From: Azospirillum tabaci
GTDB lineage: Bacteria; Pseudomonadota; Alphaproteobacteria; Azospirillales; Azospirillaceae
Length of the DNA: 39,741 bases
Assembly (NCBI RefSeq): GCF_014596085.1
Contig: NZ_JACCJY010000045.1
Location: forward strand, 1 to 39,741
Direction: 5' to 3'
The notes under the pieces were generated by a model. That model worked only from the letters and a program-made list of their open reading frames with translations. It ran no database searches and was not told the DNA's origin. Below are positions 1-8,368 of the stretch, in pieces. The stretch's first letter is position 1, and each line of letters opens with the position of its first letter. A program made the position numbers and the translations under genes.

Positions 1-70
1 AACCGTCCGCCTTGACGCGGATCTTGACGTTGTAATCGACCACCCGCTTGACCGGGACGAGGACCTTCAT
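1..70 (-). CDS. etfB: Electron transfer flavoprotein subunit beta, N-terminus only (cut by window edge)
   Basis: Only the first 23 codons are in the window. They read MKVLVPVKRVVDYNVKIRVK, the highly conserved start of bacterial EtfB. EtfB binds AMP and, with EtfA, carries electrons from flavoprotein dehydrogenases to the ETF:quinone oxidoreductase. The ATG is at 68-70 on the minus strand, preceded by an AAGG. It starts 32 bp after the stop of the FAD-linked D-2-hydroxyacid dehydrogenase. Close relatives of that dehydrogenase are known to use ETF as electron acceptor, so co-transcription would make sense. The rest of the gene lies outside the window, so integrity cannot be judged. Confidence 0.85.
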   Translation of the reverse strand, partial: MKVLVPVKRVVDYNVKIRVKADG

Positions 71-102
71 AGGGATCAATCCTTGGACTGGCGGAACCGC
101 GC

Positions 103-1554
<1,452 letters not shown>

Positions 1555-1559
1555 GAAGG

Positions 1560-1566
1560 CTCTCCC
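1560..1566 (-). promoter_or_regulatory. Ribosome binding site that decides a TTG start
   Basis: GGGAGAG on the minus strand, 5 nt upstream of the TTG at 1552-1554. It supports the rare TTG as start of the FAD-linked dehydrogenase. The reading frame is open far upstream through the aldehyde dehydrogenase gene and would otherwise suggest a false long fusion protein. Confidence 0.6.
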
Positions 1567-1583
1567 TGGGCTTCGGTTCCGCG

Positions 1584-3038
1584 TCACAGCGCGCGATAAG
1601 CCGTCTTGATGATGGTGTAGAACTCGATGGCGGAGCGTCCCTGCTCGCGCGGGCCGTAGCTCGACATCTTCCGGCCGCCGAAGGGGACGTGGTAGTCGAC
1701 GCCGGCCGTCGGCAGGTTCAGCATGGTCATGCCGGCCTGGATGTTGGCCTGGAAGTGACGGGCGTGCTTCATCGAGTTGGTGATGATGCCCGACGACAGG
1801 CCGTAGTCGGTGTCGTTGGCGACAGCCAGGGCCTCCTCGTAATCCTTGACGCGGATGACGCTGGCGACCGGGCCGAAGACCTCCTCCCGGTTGATGGTCA
1901 TGGTGTTTCTGGTCTCGGTGAACAGGGTCGGGGCGAGGAACCAGCCGCGCGTCGGCCGGTCCAGCCGCCCGCCGCCGGAGGCCAACTGCGCGCCCTCCTT
2001 CAGGCCGGTGTCGATGTATTGCAGGTTCTTGGTGAGCTGGAACTCGTCGATGACCGGGCCGATCTGTGTTTCCGGCTGCAGGGCGTGGCCGACGCGCAGC
2101 GCCGCCATCCGCTCGGTCATCGCGGCGACGAAGGCGTCGTGGATCGAGTCCTCGACGATGAAGCGGCCGGTGGCGGTGCAGCGCTGGCCGGCGTGGAAAT
2201 AGGCGCTGTTGACGCCGATCTCGGCGGCGCGCTCCGGGTCGGCGTCGCCCAGCACGACCAGCGGGTTCTGGCCGCCCAGCTCCAGCTGGACGCGGATCAT
2301 CCGCTCCGCGCAGCGCACGGCGATGCGCCGCCCGGTGTTGACCGAGCCGGTGAAGGACACGGCGTCCACGGCGTCGACCACGGCGGCACCGACGTTGGGG
2401 CCGGCGCCGATCACCAGATTGAACAGGCTGCTGGGCATGCCGTGGGCCTCCAGCGCTTCCGCGATGAGGCGGGTGACGGCGATGGAGATGCCGGGGGTCT
2501 TCTCCGACGGCTTCCAGATCACCGCGTTGCCGAAGGCCAGCGCCGGGGCGATCTTCCACATCGGCGTGGCGACCGGGAAGTTCCAGGGCGTGACGAGGCC
2601 GATGACGCCGACCGGCTCGCGCGTCACGTCGACCTCGACGCCGGGCCGGACCGAGCCCAGCGTCTCGCCCGGCGCGCGCAGCGCCTCGGCGGCGAAGAAG
2701 CGGGCGAGGTGGGCGGCACGCGTGATCTCGCCCAGCGCGTCGGGGATGGTCTTGCCGCCTTCGGTCGCGGCGATGTGGGCCAGCTCGTCCTTGCGGTCGA
2801 ACAGCGCGCGGGAGATGGCGTCGAGCACCAGCGAGCGCTGCTCCACCGTGGCGGCGCGCCACTGCGGCTGGGCGGCGCGCGCGGCGGCGACAGCCTCCGT
2901 CGCGTCGTCGGCGCCGGCCAGCGAGTAGGAGCCGGCCAGTTCGTCGAGGTTCGACGGGTTGACGATGTCGAGCCGGTCACGGCCCGGACGCCAGGAGCCG
3001 GCGATGAAGTTGGTGATGCGATCGGAAGCGGGGGACAT
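1584..3038 (-). CDS. NAD(P)-dependent aldehyde dehydrogenase (2-oxoglutarate-semialdehyde dehydrogenase-like)
   Basis: A 484-residue aldehyde dehydrogenase, oxidising an aldehyde to a carboxylate with NAD(P). The family residues are visible: Asn153 in PWNF, Lys177 in KPSE, general base Glu253 in ELGGQNP and nucleophile Cys287 in AGQRCTAT. The stretches GGQNPLVVLGDADPE and GQRCTATGRFIVEDSIHD resemble the GucD/YcbD type that oxidises 2-oxoglutarate semialdehyde (2,5-dioxopentanoate). This fits a neighbourhood of 2-oxo acid enzymes, but the substrate is inferred. The start is the ATG at 3036-3038 with GGAG 10 nt upstream; a longer version would begin with a low-complexity leader. A 100-bp palindromic repeat separates it from the upstream ketopantoate-reductase-like gene, so it may not share all of that transcript. 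Confidence 0.85.
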   Translation of the reverse strand: MSPASDRITNFIAGSWRPGRDRLDIVNPSNLDELAGSYSLAGADDATEAVAAARAAQPQWRAATVEQRSLVLDAISRALFDRKDELAHIAATEGGKTIPDALGEITRAAHLARFFAAEALRAPGETLGSVRPGVEVDVTREPVGVIGLVTPWNFPVATPMWKIAPALAFGNAVIWKPSEKTPGISIAVTRLIAEALEAHGMPSSLFNLVIGAGPNVGAAVVDAVDAVSFTGSVNTGRRIAVRCAERMIRVQLELGGQNPLVVLGDADPERAAEIGVNSAYFHAGQRCTATGRFIVEDSIHDAFVAAMTERMAALRVGHALQPETQIGPVIDEFQLTKNLQYIDTGLKEGAQLASGGGRLDRPTRGWFLAPTLFTETRNTMTINREEVFGPVASVIRVKDYEEALAVANDTDYGLSSGIITNSMKHARHFQANIQAGMTMLNLPTAGVDYHVPFGGRKMSSYGPREQGRSAIEFYTIIKTAYRAL

Positions 3039-3082
3039 GTCGTTTTTTCTCCGGGGACGTTCTTCGGTGGCGCTGGTCCTTG

Positions 3083-3182
3083 CCCCCACCCCGGCCCTCC
3101 CCCGCTGCGCAGGGGAGGGGGATTTTCGCGAAGCGGCGGCAGTCCCCTCCCCTGTGACAGCGGGGGAGGGTTAGGGTGGGGG
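3083..3182. repeat. 100-bp MITE-like palindromic intergenic element, copy 1
   Basis: The ends form an inverted repeat of about 24 bp (CCCCCACCC...CCCTCCCCCGCT against AGCGGGGGAGGGTTAGGGTGGGGG, with small gaps). The core is AT-containing, with GATTTTCGCG and GCGGCGGCAG. A second copy lies at 14770-14869 in the same orientation, also 100 bp, differing by about six substitutions and two compensating one-base indels. It has no coding capacity. It lies between the ketopantoate-reductase-like gene and the aldehyde dehydrogenase, where the folded RNA could act as a processing or termination site. Confidence 0.75.
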
Positions 3183-3191
3183 TAAGTGCGC

Positions 3192-4175
3192 TCAGTCGGC
3201 GCGCGCCACCCGCTCCTTCAGGGCGGTCAGCGCCCATAATGTTTCGATGGTCGGCACCGGCACGCCACGGCGGCGGGCCAGCTCCAGGACGGCGGTCACG
3301 ATGGGGTCGATCTCCATGCTGCGCCCCGCCTCGAAATCCTGGAGCATCGACGGCTTGTGGCCGGGCACGCCGCTGCCCCGGCTCAGCCGCTCGTCGATGT
3401 CGTCGGGCAGGGCGACGCCCCAGGCATGGGCGACGTTCAGGCATTCGCGCATCAGCCGGCCCTGGACGGCGGCCATGCCGGGGGCCTGCTCCATGGCGCC
3501 CATGGTGGCGCCGGTCAGCACGCTGGTCGGGCCGACCGCCATGTTGAGCATCAGCTTGCTCCACAGCGGCACGCGGATGTCGGCGGGCAGGCGGGCGGTG
3601 GCGCCCGCCGCGTTGAAGGAGTCGGCCAGCGCCGCCAGCTTTTCCGCGTGGTCGCCGGGCCAGGGGGCGCCGAAGGCCAGCACCGGCAGGGCGGTGTGGG
3701 CGACGACGCCCGGCTCGACGATGCGGGCGGGCAGCACCTCCATCACGCAGGCGGCGACCCGCTCCGGCCCGATGGCCGACCAGATGGCGCCGCCGGGATC
3801 GACGACCTCCAGCGGCTCCGGCGTCACGCCGTCCCCGGCGCCGTACAGGTACCACCAGGGAATGCCGTTCTGCGCCGCCACCACCAGCGTGTCCGGCCCG
3901 CACAGGGCGGGGAAGGACGGGGCCAGGGCCGGCAGCCCGTGCCCCTTCACCGTGACGATCACCACGTCCTGCGGGCCGAGGTCGGCGGCGGAATCGCTGG
4001 CCCGCGGCCGGCTGGTCAGCGTTCCCTTCGGCGTCTGCACGGTCAGCCCGCCATCGCGGATCGCCGCGAGATGGCCGCCGCGGGCCAGCAGCGACAGCTC
4101 GTGCCGGCCCGTGGCGGCGAGATACCCGGCCAGCGCGCCGCCAACGGCCCCGGCCCCTACGACGGCGATGCGCAT
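3192..4175 (-). CDS. Ketopantoate reductase-family oxidoreductase (ApbA/PanE-like)
   Basis: A 327-residue protein of the 2-dehydropantoate 2-reductase family, which reduces a branched 2-oxo acid to the D-2-hydroxy acid with NADPH. The Rossmann motif VVGAGAVGG is at 5-13. The catalytic region RVPLWSKLMLNMAVGPTS carries Lys207 and Asn211. The C-terminal substrate region HKPSMLQDFEAGRSMEID (273-290) includes Glu288. It starts 25 bp downstream of dctM with GGGAGAG before the ATG. The placement inside a 2-oxo acid transport and oxidation cluster, instead of with panB/panC, suggests a catabolic paralogue acting on some other 2-oxo or 2-hydroxy acid. True pantothenate synthesis remains possible. Confidence 0.8.
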   Translation of the reverse strand: MRIAVVGAGAVGGALAGYLAATGRHELSLLARGGHLAAIRDGGLTVQTPKGTLTSRPRASDSAADLGPQDVVIVTVKGHGLPALAPSFPALCGPDTLVVAAQNGIPWWYLYGAGDGVTPEPLEVVDPGGAIWSAIGPERVAACVMEVLPARIVEPGVVAHTALPVLAFGAPWPGDHAEKLAALADSFNAAGATARLPADIRVPLWSKLMLNMAVGPTSVLTGATMGAMEQAPGMAAVQGRLMRECLNVAHAWGVALPDDIDERLSRGSGVPGHKPSMLQDFEAGRSMEIDPIVTAVLELARRRGVPVPTIETLWALTALKERVARAD

Positions 4176-4200
4176 GTCGCTCTCCCTCTCTCGGTCTCGA

Positions 4201-6153
4201 TCACTTGAATTCCAGCGGCGGCAGGTCGTCGTCGAGGTCGCCGCCGAGGCCCTTGAACTGCTCTTCGATCTGCTTGTCGTCGAGCTTGGTGGCGGCCGAC
4301 TTGTAGTGCATGACCATCTGCGGGAAGGCGATCACCAGCGCCACCATGACGAGCTGGATGACCACGAAGGGCACCGCACCCCAGTAGATCTGGCTGGTCA
4401 GGACGGGGGCCGTCTCCTTCTTCGTGATGCGGTCGATGTAAGGCAGCTTCGGCGCCACCGAGCGCAGGAAGAACAGCGAGAAGCCGAAGGGCGGGTGCAT
4501 GAAGCTGGTCTGCATGTTCACCGCCAGGATGACGCCGAACCACACCAGATCGATGCCCAGACGATCCGCCGCCGGGGCCAGCAGCGGGATGACGATGAAA
4601 GCCAGCTCGAAGAAGTCGAGGAAGAAGGCCAGCAGGAAGACCATCACGCTGACGGCGATCAGGAAGCCCATCTGCCCGCCGGGCAGGGAGACCATCAGCT
4701 CCTCGACCCAGATGTGGCCGTTGACGCCGTAGAAGGTCAGCGAGAACACCCGCGCGCCGATCAGGATGAACAGCACGAAGGCCGCCAGCTTGGCCGTCGA
4801 GTAAGTGGCCTGCCGCACCATGTCGAAGTTCAGGCGCTTCTTCATGGCCGCGAGCGCCAGCGCGCCGACGGCGCCCATGGCGCCGCCCTCGGTCGGGGTG
4901 GCGAGGCCGATGAAGATGGTGCCCAGCACCAGGAAGATCAGCGCCAGCGGCGGCACCATGACGAAGGTCGCCTGCTCGGCCATGCGGGAGATCAGGCGCC
5001 GGCCGGTCGCCCGCTCCACCACCGCCACCGTCAGGGCGTAGAGCGCGCCCGCCGCGATGGAATCGCCGATCAGGGCCAGGGTGGTCCACGCGTTGAGCGT
5101 CAGCCACGCCGCCACCGCGGTCAGCGCCGCCGTGGCGATGGTCTGCAGGACGAGGCGCTGCGCGCCGAAGCCGCGGTTGAAGGCGGCCGCCAGGAAGGCG
5201 ACCAGCACCGCCACCGACAGCAGAAGCACGACGTAGTCGGCGCCCGACTTGACGTCGGTGCGGCCCATCACCCAGGTGGCGACCGCGCCCGAGAACAGGG
5301 CCAGCAGGCCGAGCTGCCAGACGCCGCGCGCGCCGTTCGGCTCGCGGTGGGCGATGGCCTCCGGCGGCAGGCCGGGAGCGGCCTTGGGCCAGATCATCGA
5401 GACGACGAAGACATAGAGGGCGTAGAGGCCCGACAGCAGCAGGCCGGGCACGAAGGCGGCCTCGTACATGTCGCCGACCGAGCGGCCGAGCTGGTCGGCC
5501 ATGACGATCAGCACCAGCGACGGCGGGATGATCTGGGCCAGCGTGCCCGACGCCGCGATGACTCCCGACGCCAAGCGGCGGTCGTAGCCGTAGCGCAGCA
5601 TGATCGGCAGCGAGATCAGGCCCATCGAGATCACCGACGCGGCGACCACGCCGGTCGTCGCGGCGAGCAGCGCGCCGACGAAGATCACCGCGTAGGCCAG
5701 ACCGCCGCGGATCGAGCCGAACAGCTGCCCGATGGTGTCGAGCAGGTCCTCGGCCATGCCGGAGCGTTCCAGCACCAGACCCATGAAGGTGAAGAAGGGC
5801 ACGGCCAGCAGCACGTCGTTGTTCATCGTGCCGTAGACGCGCTCGGGCAGCGCCTGGAACAGGTCGGGGCGGAACAGCCCGATCTCGATGCCGATCAGGC
5901 CGAACAGCAACCCGTTGGCGGCCAGCGCGAAGGCCACCGGATAGCCCAGCAGCAGCATCACCACCAGCGTGGCGAACATGATCGGCGCCATGTTGTGGCC
6001 GAACCAGCCGCGCCAGCCGTCCTGTTCGGCGAGCGCGGCGGCACCGGGCACCGGCAGCACGTAGAGCGCCACGGCGACCACCGCCAGCAGCACCAGGGAG
6101 ATGACGGACAGCCGGACGGCGCGCGGCGAAGGGGTGGGGGAGGTCGTGCTCAT
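4201..6153 (-). CDS. TRAP transporter large permease, long form (DctM/TakM-like)
   Basis: A 650-residue membrane protein, the ion-coupled transport subunit of a TRAP importer. The N-terminal half (about 55-255) has standard DctM sequence, including LLAVPFFTFMGLVLERSGMA and ASGTLAQIIPPSLVLIVMAD. The family resumes at about 395 with ALIFLVLGTIFIGLATPTEGGAMGA. Between them, roughly 275-390, is an extra region with about four hydrophobic segments. This explains the length compared with about 430 residues for a minimal DctM. Such long forms accompany 2-oxo acid and lactate TRAP systems. The gene starts 7 bp after the small permease stop, so translation is probably coupled. Confidence 0.9.
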   Translation of the reverse strand: MSTTSPTPSPRAVRLSVISLVLLAVVAVALYVLPVPGAAALAEQDGWRGWFGHNMAPIMFATLVVMLLLGYPVAFALAANGLLFGLIGIEIGLFRPDLFQALPERVYGTMNNDVLLAVPFFTFMGLVLERSGMAEDLLDTIGQLFGSIRGGLAYAVIFVGALLAATTGVVAASVISMGLISLPIMLRYGYDRRLASGVIAASGTLAQIIPPSLVLIVMADQLGRSVGDMYEAAFVPGLLLSGLYALYVFVVSMIWPKAAPGLPPEAIAHREPNGARGVWQLGLLALFSGAVATWVMGRTDVKSGADYVVLLLSVAVLVAFLAAAFNRGFGAQRLVLQTIATAALTAVAAWLTLNAWTTLALIGDSIAAGALYALTVAVVERATGRRLISRMAEQATFVMVPPLALIFLVLGTIFIGLATPTEGGAMGAVGALALAAMKKRLNFDMVRQATYSTAKLAAFVLFILIGARVFSLTFYGVNGHIWVEELMVSLPGGQMGFLIAVSVMVFLLAFFLDFFELAFIVIPLLAPAADRLGIDLVWFGVILAVNMQTSFMHPPFGFSLFFLRSVAPKLPYIDRITKKETAPVLTSQIYWGAVPFVVIQLVMVALVIAFPQMVMHYKSAATKLDDKQIEEQFKGLGGDLDDDLPPLEFK

Positions 6154-6160
6154 CGCGCGG

Positions 6161-6808
6161 TCACCGGCTGGGTAGGGTGTCGGGGTGGGTGGTGCGCTCG
6201 CGTTCGGCCGCCAGCAGCCGTTCCGCCTCGGCCTCGGCCGCCGCCTGATGGCCGCCGGCCCGGTGGTTGTCGTCCTCCAGATGGCCGGACATGATCGCGG
6301 CGCGCTTGGCCAGCTCGGACAGGCCCTGGATGAACAGCACGGTGAAGCCCAGCGGAATCAGCATCTTCGCCGGCCATTGCGGCAGGCCGCCGGCGTTCAT
6401 CGATTGCTCCTCGATCGCGTAAGAGGCCAACGCGAAGGGCCAGGAGGTGACCAACATCACGAAGCTGAAGGGCAGCAGGAAGGCCAGATGGCCGAACAGG
6501 TCGATGCTGTCGCGGGCGCGCTTGCCGAGCTGCGCGTTCACGATGTCGATGCGGATGTGCTCGTCCTCCTTCAGCGTCCAGGGGGAGCAGAGCAGGAACA
6601 CCGCGGCGAACAGCACCCATTGCAGTTCCAGCCACGAATTCGAGCTGACGTCGAACAGTTTGCGGACGACCGCGTTGACGGCCGACACCAGGATCGCCAG
6701 CACGATCAGCCAGGATATCGCCTTGCCCAGCCGCGCGGTGACCGCGTCGACCAGCCGGCAGGCCCCGACCAGGGCCGTCATGAAAGGGGAAGCGTTGGGG
6801 CTCGGCAT
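6161..6808 (-). CDS. TRAP transporter small permease (DctQ/TakQ-like)
   Basis: A 215-residue integral membrane protein with four predicted membrane segments (around 30-48, 62-80, 105-128 and 148-166). It matches the DctQ family; the stretch WLELQWVLFAAVFLLCSPWTLKEDEHIRIDI is diagnostic and is split here only by description. A charged Ala/Glu/Arg-rich cytoplasmic tail follows. The small subunit pairs with DctM and docks the binding protein. It sits between dctP and dctM in the usual P-Q-M order. A strong hairpin lies between dctP and this gene. Confidence 0.88.
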   Translation of the reverse strand: MPSPNASPFMTALVGACRLVDAVTARLGKAISWLIVLAILVSAVNAVVRKLFDVSSNSWLELQWVLFAAVFLLCSPWTLKEDEHIRIDIVNAQLGKRARDSIDLFGHLAFLLPFSFVMLVTSWPFALASYAIEEQSMNAGGLPQWPAKMLIPLGFTVLFIQGLSELAKRAAIMSGHLEDDNHRAGGHQAAAEAEAERLLAAERERTTHPDTLPSR

Positions 6809-6856
6809 GGTGGGCAGGCCCTCCCGAAAAAGCCGGTCGCGCGGAACGCGACGATG

Positions 6857-6894
6857 CCACGGCCGGGGGCGGCGGCTTCGCCCCCCGGCCGTGG
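6857..6894 (-). promoter_or_regulatory. Hairpin between binding-protein and permease genes (attenuator / mRNA stabiliser)
   Basis: An almost perfect stem of about 15 bp: CCACGGCCGGGGGCG pairs with CGCCCCCCGGCCGTGG across a 7-nt loop, with one bulged base. It lies 16 bp after the dctP stop and 48 bp before dctQ on the minus strand. There is no U-tract. Such hairpins commonly protect the binding-protein message and reduce read-through into permease genes. That role is inferred. Confidence 0.6.
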
Positions 6895-6910
6895 TTGATG
6901 ACGTGCCGGA

Positions 6911-7996
6911 TCAGCGCCGGGCGAGGCGCAGTGTGGCGCTGTCGTAGGCGTATTCCGAAGCCTGGTTCCACAGGTTCGAGTCCGTCTGGAAGCGGCGGTA
7001 GCTCTCGTAGAACCTCTTGAAGGTCGGGTTCTTGTCCGACAGCTCGTCGTAAAGCTCCATCGCCGCCTTGTGGCTGGCCTGCAGCACGTCCTGCGGGAAG
7101 GCGCGCAGCTTGGCGCCCTTCTCCACCACGCGCTTCAGCGCCGCCGGGTTCAGCACGTCGTAGCGCGCCACGCTGTCCACGTTGGCCAGCGCCGCCGCCG
7201 AGGTCAGCGCCGCCTGATAATGCTTGGGCAGGCTGTTCCAGCGGTTCGTGTTGATGAAGAAATGCTGGAGCGAGGTGCCGTCCCACCAGCCCGGGTAATA
7301 GTAGTTCGGCGCGATCTTGTAGAGGCCGAGCTTCTCGTCGTCATGCGGGCCGTTGAACTCGGCGGCGTCGATGGTGCCGCGCTCCAAGGCCGGGTAGATG
7401 TCGCCGCCGCTGACCTGCTGCGGAACGACGCCCAGCTTGGAGAGGATCTGACCGCCGAGGCCGGAGATGCGGAACTTCAGCCCTTTGAGGTCCTCCGCGC
7501 TCTTGATCTCCTTGCGGAACCAGCCGCCCATCTGGGAACCGGTGTTGCCGCCGGCGAGCGCCTTCAGATTGTGGCCGGCGTAGAACTCCTCCAGCAGCTT
7601 GCCGCCCTCGCCGTGGTAGAACCAGGCGTTCTGCTGGCGGGTGTTCAGGCCGAAGGGCAGGCAGCAGCCGAAGGCGAAGCTCGGGTCCTTGCCGACATAG
7701 TAGTAGGACGCGGTGTGGGCCATCTCCACCGTGTCGTTGCTGGCGGCGTCGAGCGCCTGCAGCGCCGGGACCAGCTCGCCGGCGGCGAAGACCTGGATCT
7801 GGAACTTGCCGTCCGTGGCCTCGGCGATGTTCTTCGCCATCACCTCGGCGCTGCCGTAGAGCACCTCGATGTTCTTCGGGAAGCTGGACACGCAGCGCCA
7901 GCGGATCGTCGGCTCCGACTGGGCGATGGCCGGGGCGGCGAGGGTGGAGGCGCCGGCAACGACGGCGGCACCCTTGAAGAATTGACGGCGCTTCAT
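6911..7996 (-). CDS. TRAP transporter substrate-binding protein, TakP-like (2-oxo acid type)
   Basis: A 361-residue periplasmic binding protein. The N-terminus MKRRQFFKGAAVVAGASTLA followed by APAIAQ is a Tat-like or Sec signal peptide, cleaved after AIA (about residue 25). The mature protein closely resembles Rhodobacter TakP, which binds pyruvate and other 2-oxo acids: FQIQVFAAGELVP, YYYVGKDPSFAF, GGNTGSQMGGWFRKEI, GGDIYPALERGTIDA and YYYPGWW are all family signatures. The ligand is therefore probably a 2-oxo or 2-hydroxy monocarboxylate or a related acid. The ATG at 7994-7996 has GGGAGGAAG upstream. This is the first gene of the leftward TRAP operon, facing the rightward E1-like gene across a 372-bp gap. 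Confidence 0.9.
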   Translation of the reverse strand: MKRRQFFKGAAVVAGASTLAAPAIAQSEPTIRWRCVSSFPKNIEVLYGSAEVMAKNIAEATDGKFQIQVFAAGELVPALQALDAASNDTVEMAHTASYYYVGKDPSFAFGCCLPFGLNTRQQNAWFYHGEGGKLLEEFYAGHNLKALAGGNTGSQMGGWFRKEIKSAEDLKGLKFRISGLGGQILSKLGVVPQQVSGGDIYPALERGTIDAAEFNGPHDDEKLGLYKIAPNYYYPGWWDGTSLQHFFINTNRWNSLPKHYQAALTSAAALANVDSVARYDVLNPAALKRVVEKGAKLRAFPQDVLQASHKAAMELYDELSDKNPTFKRFYESYRRFQTDSNLWNQASEYAYDSATLRLARR

Positions 7997-8368
7997 GTTG
8001 GTCTTCCTCCCGAGATTTTTGTTGCCCGGACGAGCGATGCCGGTCCGAGGCGCTTGGTCCCTGGTGCGTGGCCGGGGAAGGCTTGGTGACCCTGACAGTG
8101 GATCAGGCGGCCGCACAGCGGAATGCGTTTTGCCGGCATATCAGCCATAAGCGCGGCAAGCCATCAGCGCTACGAACGGTTTCATCCGAAACCCGCACGA
8201 TCCCGCGCCAACCGGTGCGGGCACGGACGGTTTGCTATGCCCGCAATGAATATCTGCTACAGGCACGCCATGCGCTCCGCGCCGTGCGATGGGCCGATAA
8301 GCTGGGGGCAACTGGTCTCCGACCGCCATCAAACCGACGGATGTTCAATCGCATGAACGGTGTGCGCC
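7997..8368. other. Divergent intergenic region between dctP and the E1-like gene
   Basis: 372 bp without a credible gene. It must contain the leftward promoter for the TRAP operon and the rightward promoter for the E1-like/mcd genes. It is slightly less GC-rich than its surroundings around 8130-8360. I see a GCTATG at about 8231, the same hexamer as in the candidate LysR site upstream of the SDR, but no clear paired site and no convincing -35/-10 pair. Confidence 0.5.

Noticed and set aside
3247..6294. A 1015-codon plus-strand frame across the ketopantoate-reductase-like and dctM genes
   Set aside because: Low-complexity His/Gln/Arg/Asp sequence without domains, antisense to well-recognised genes.
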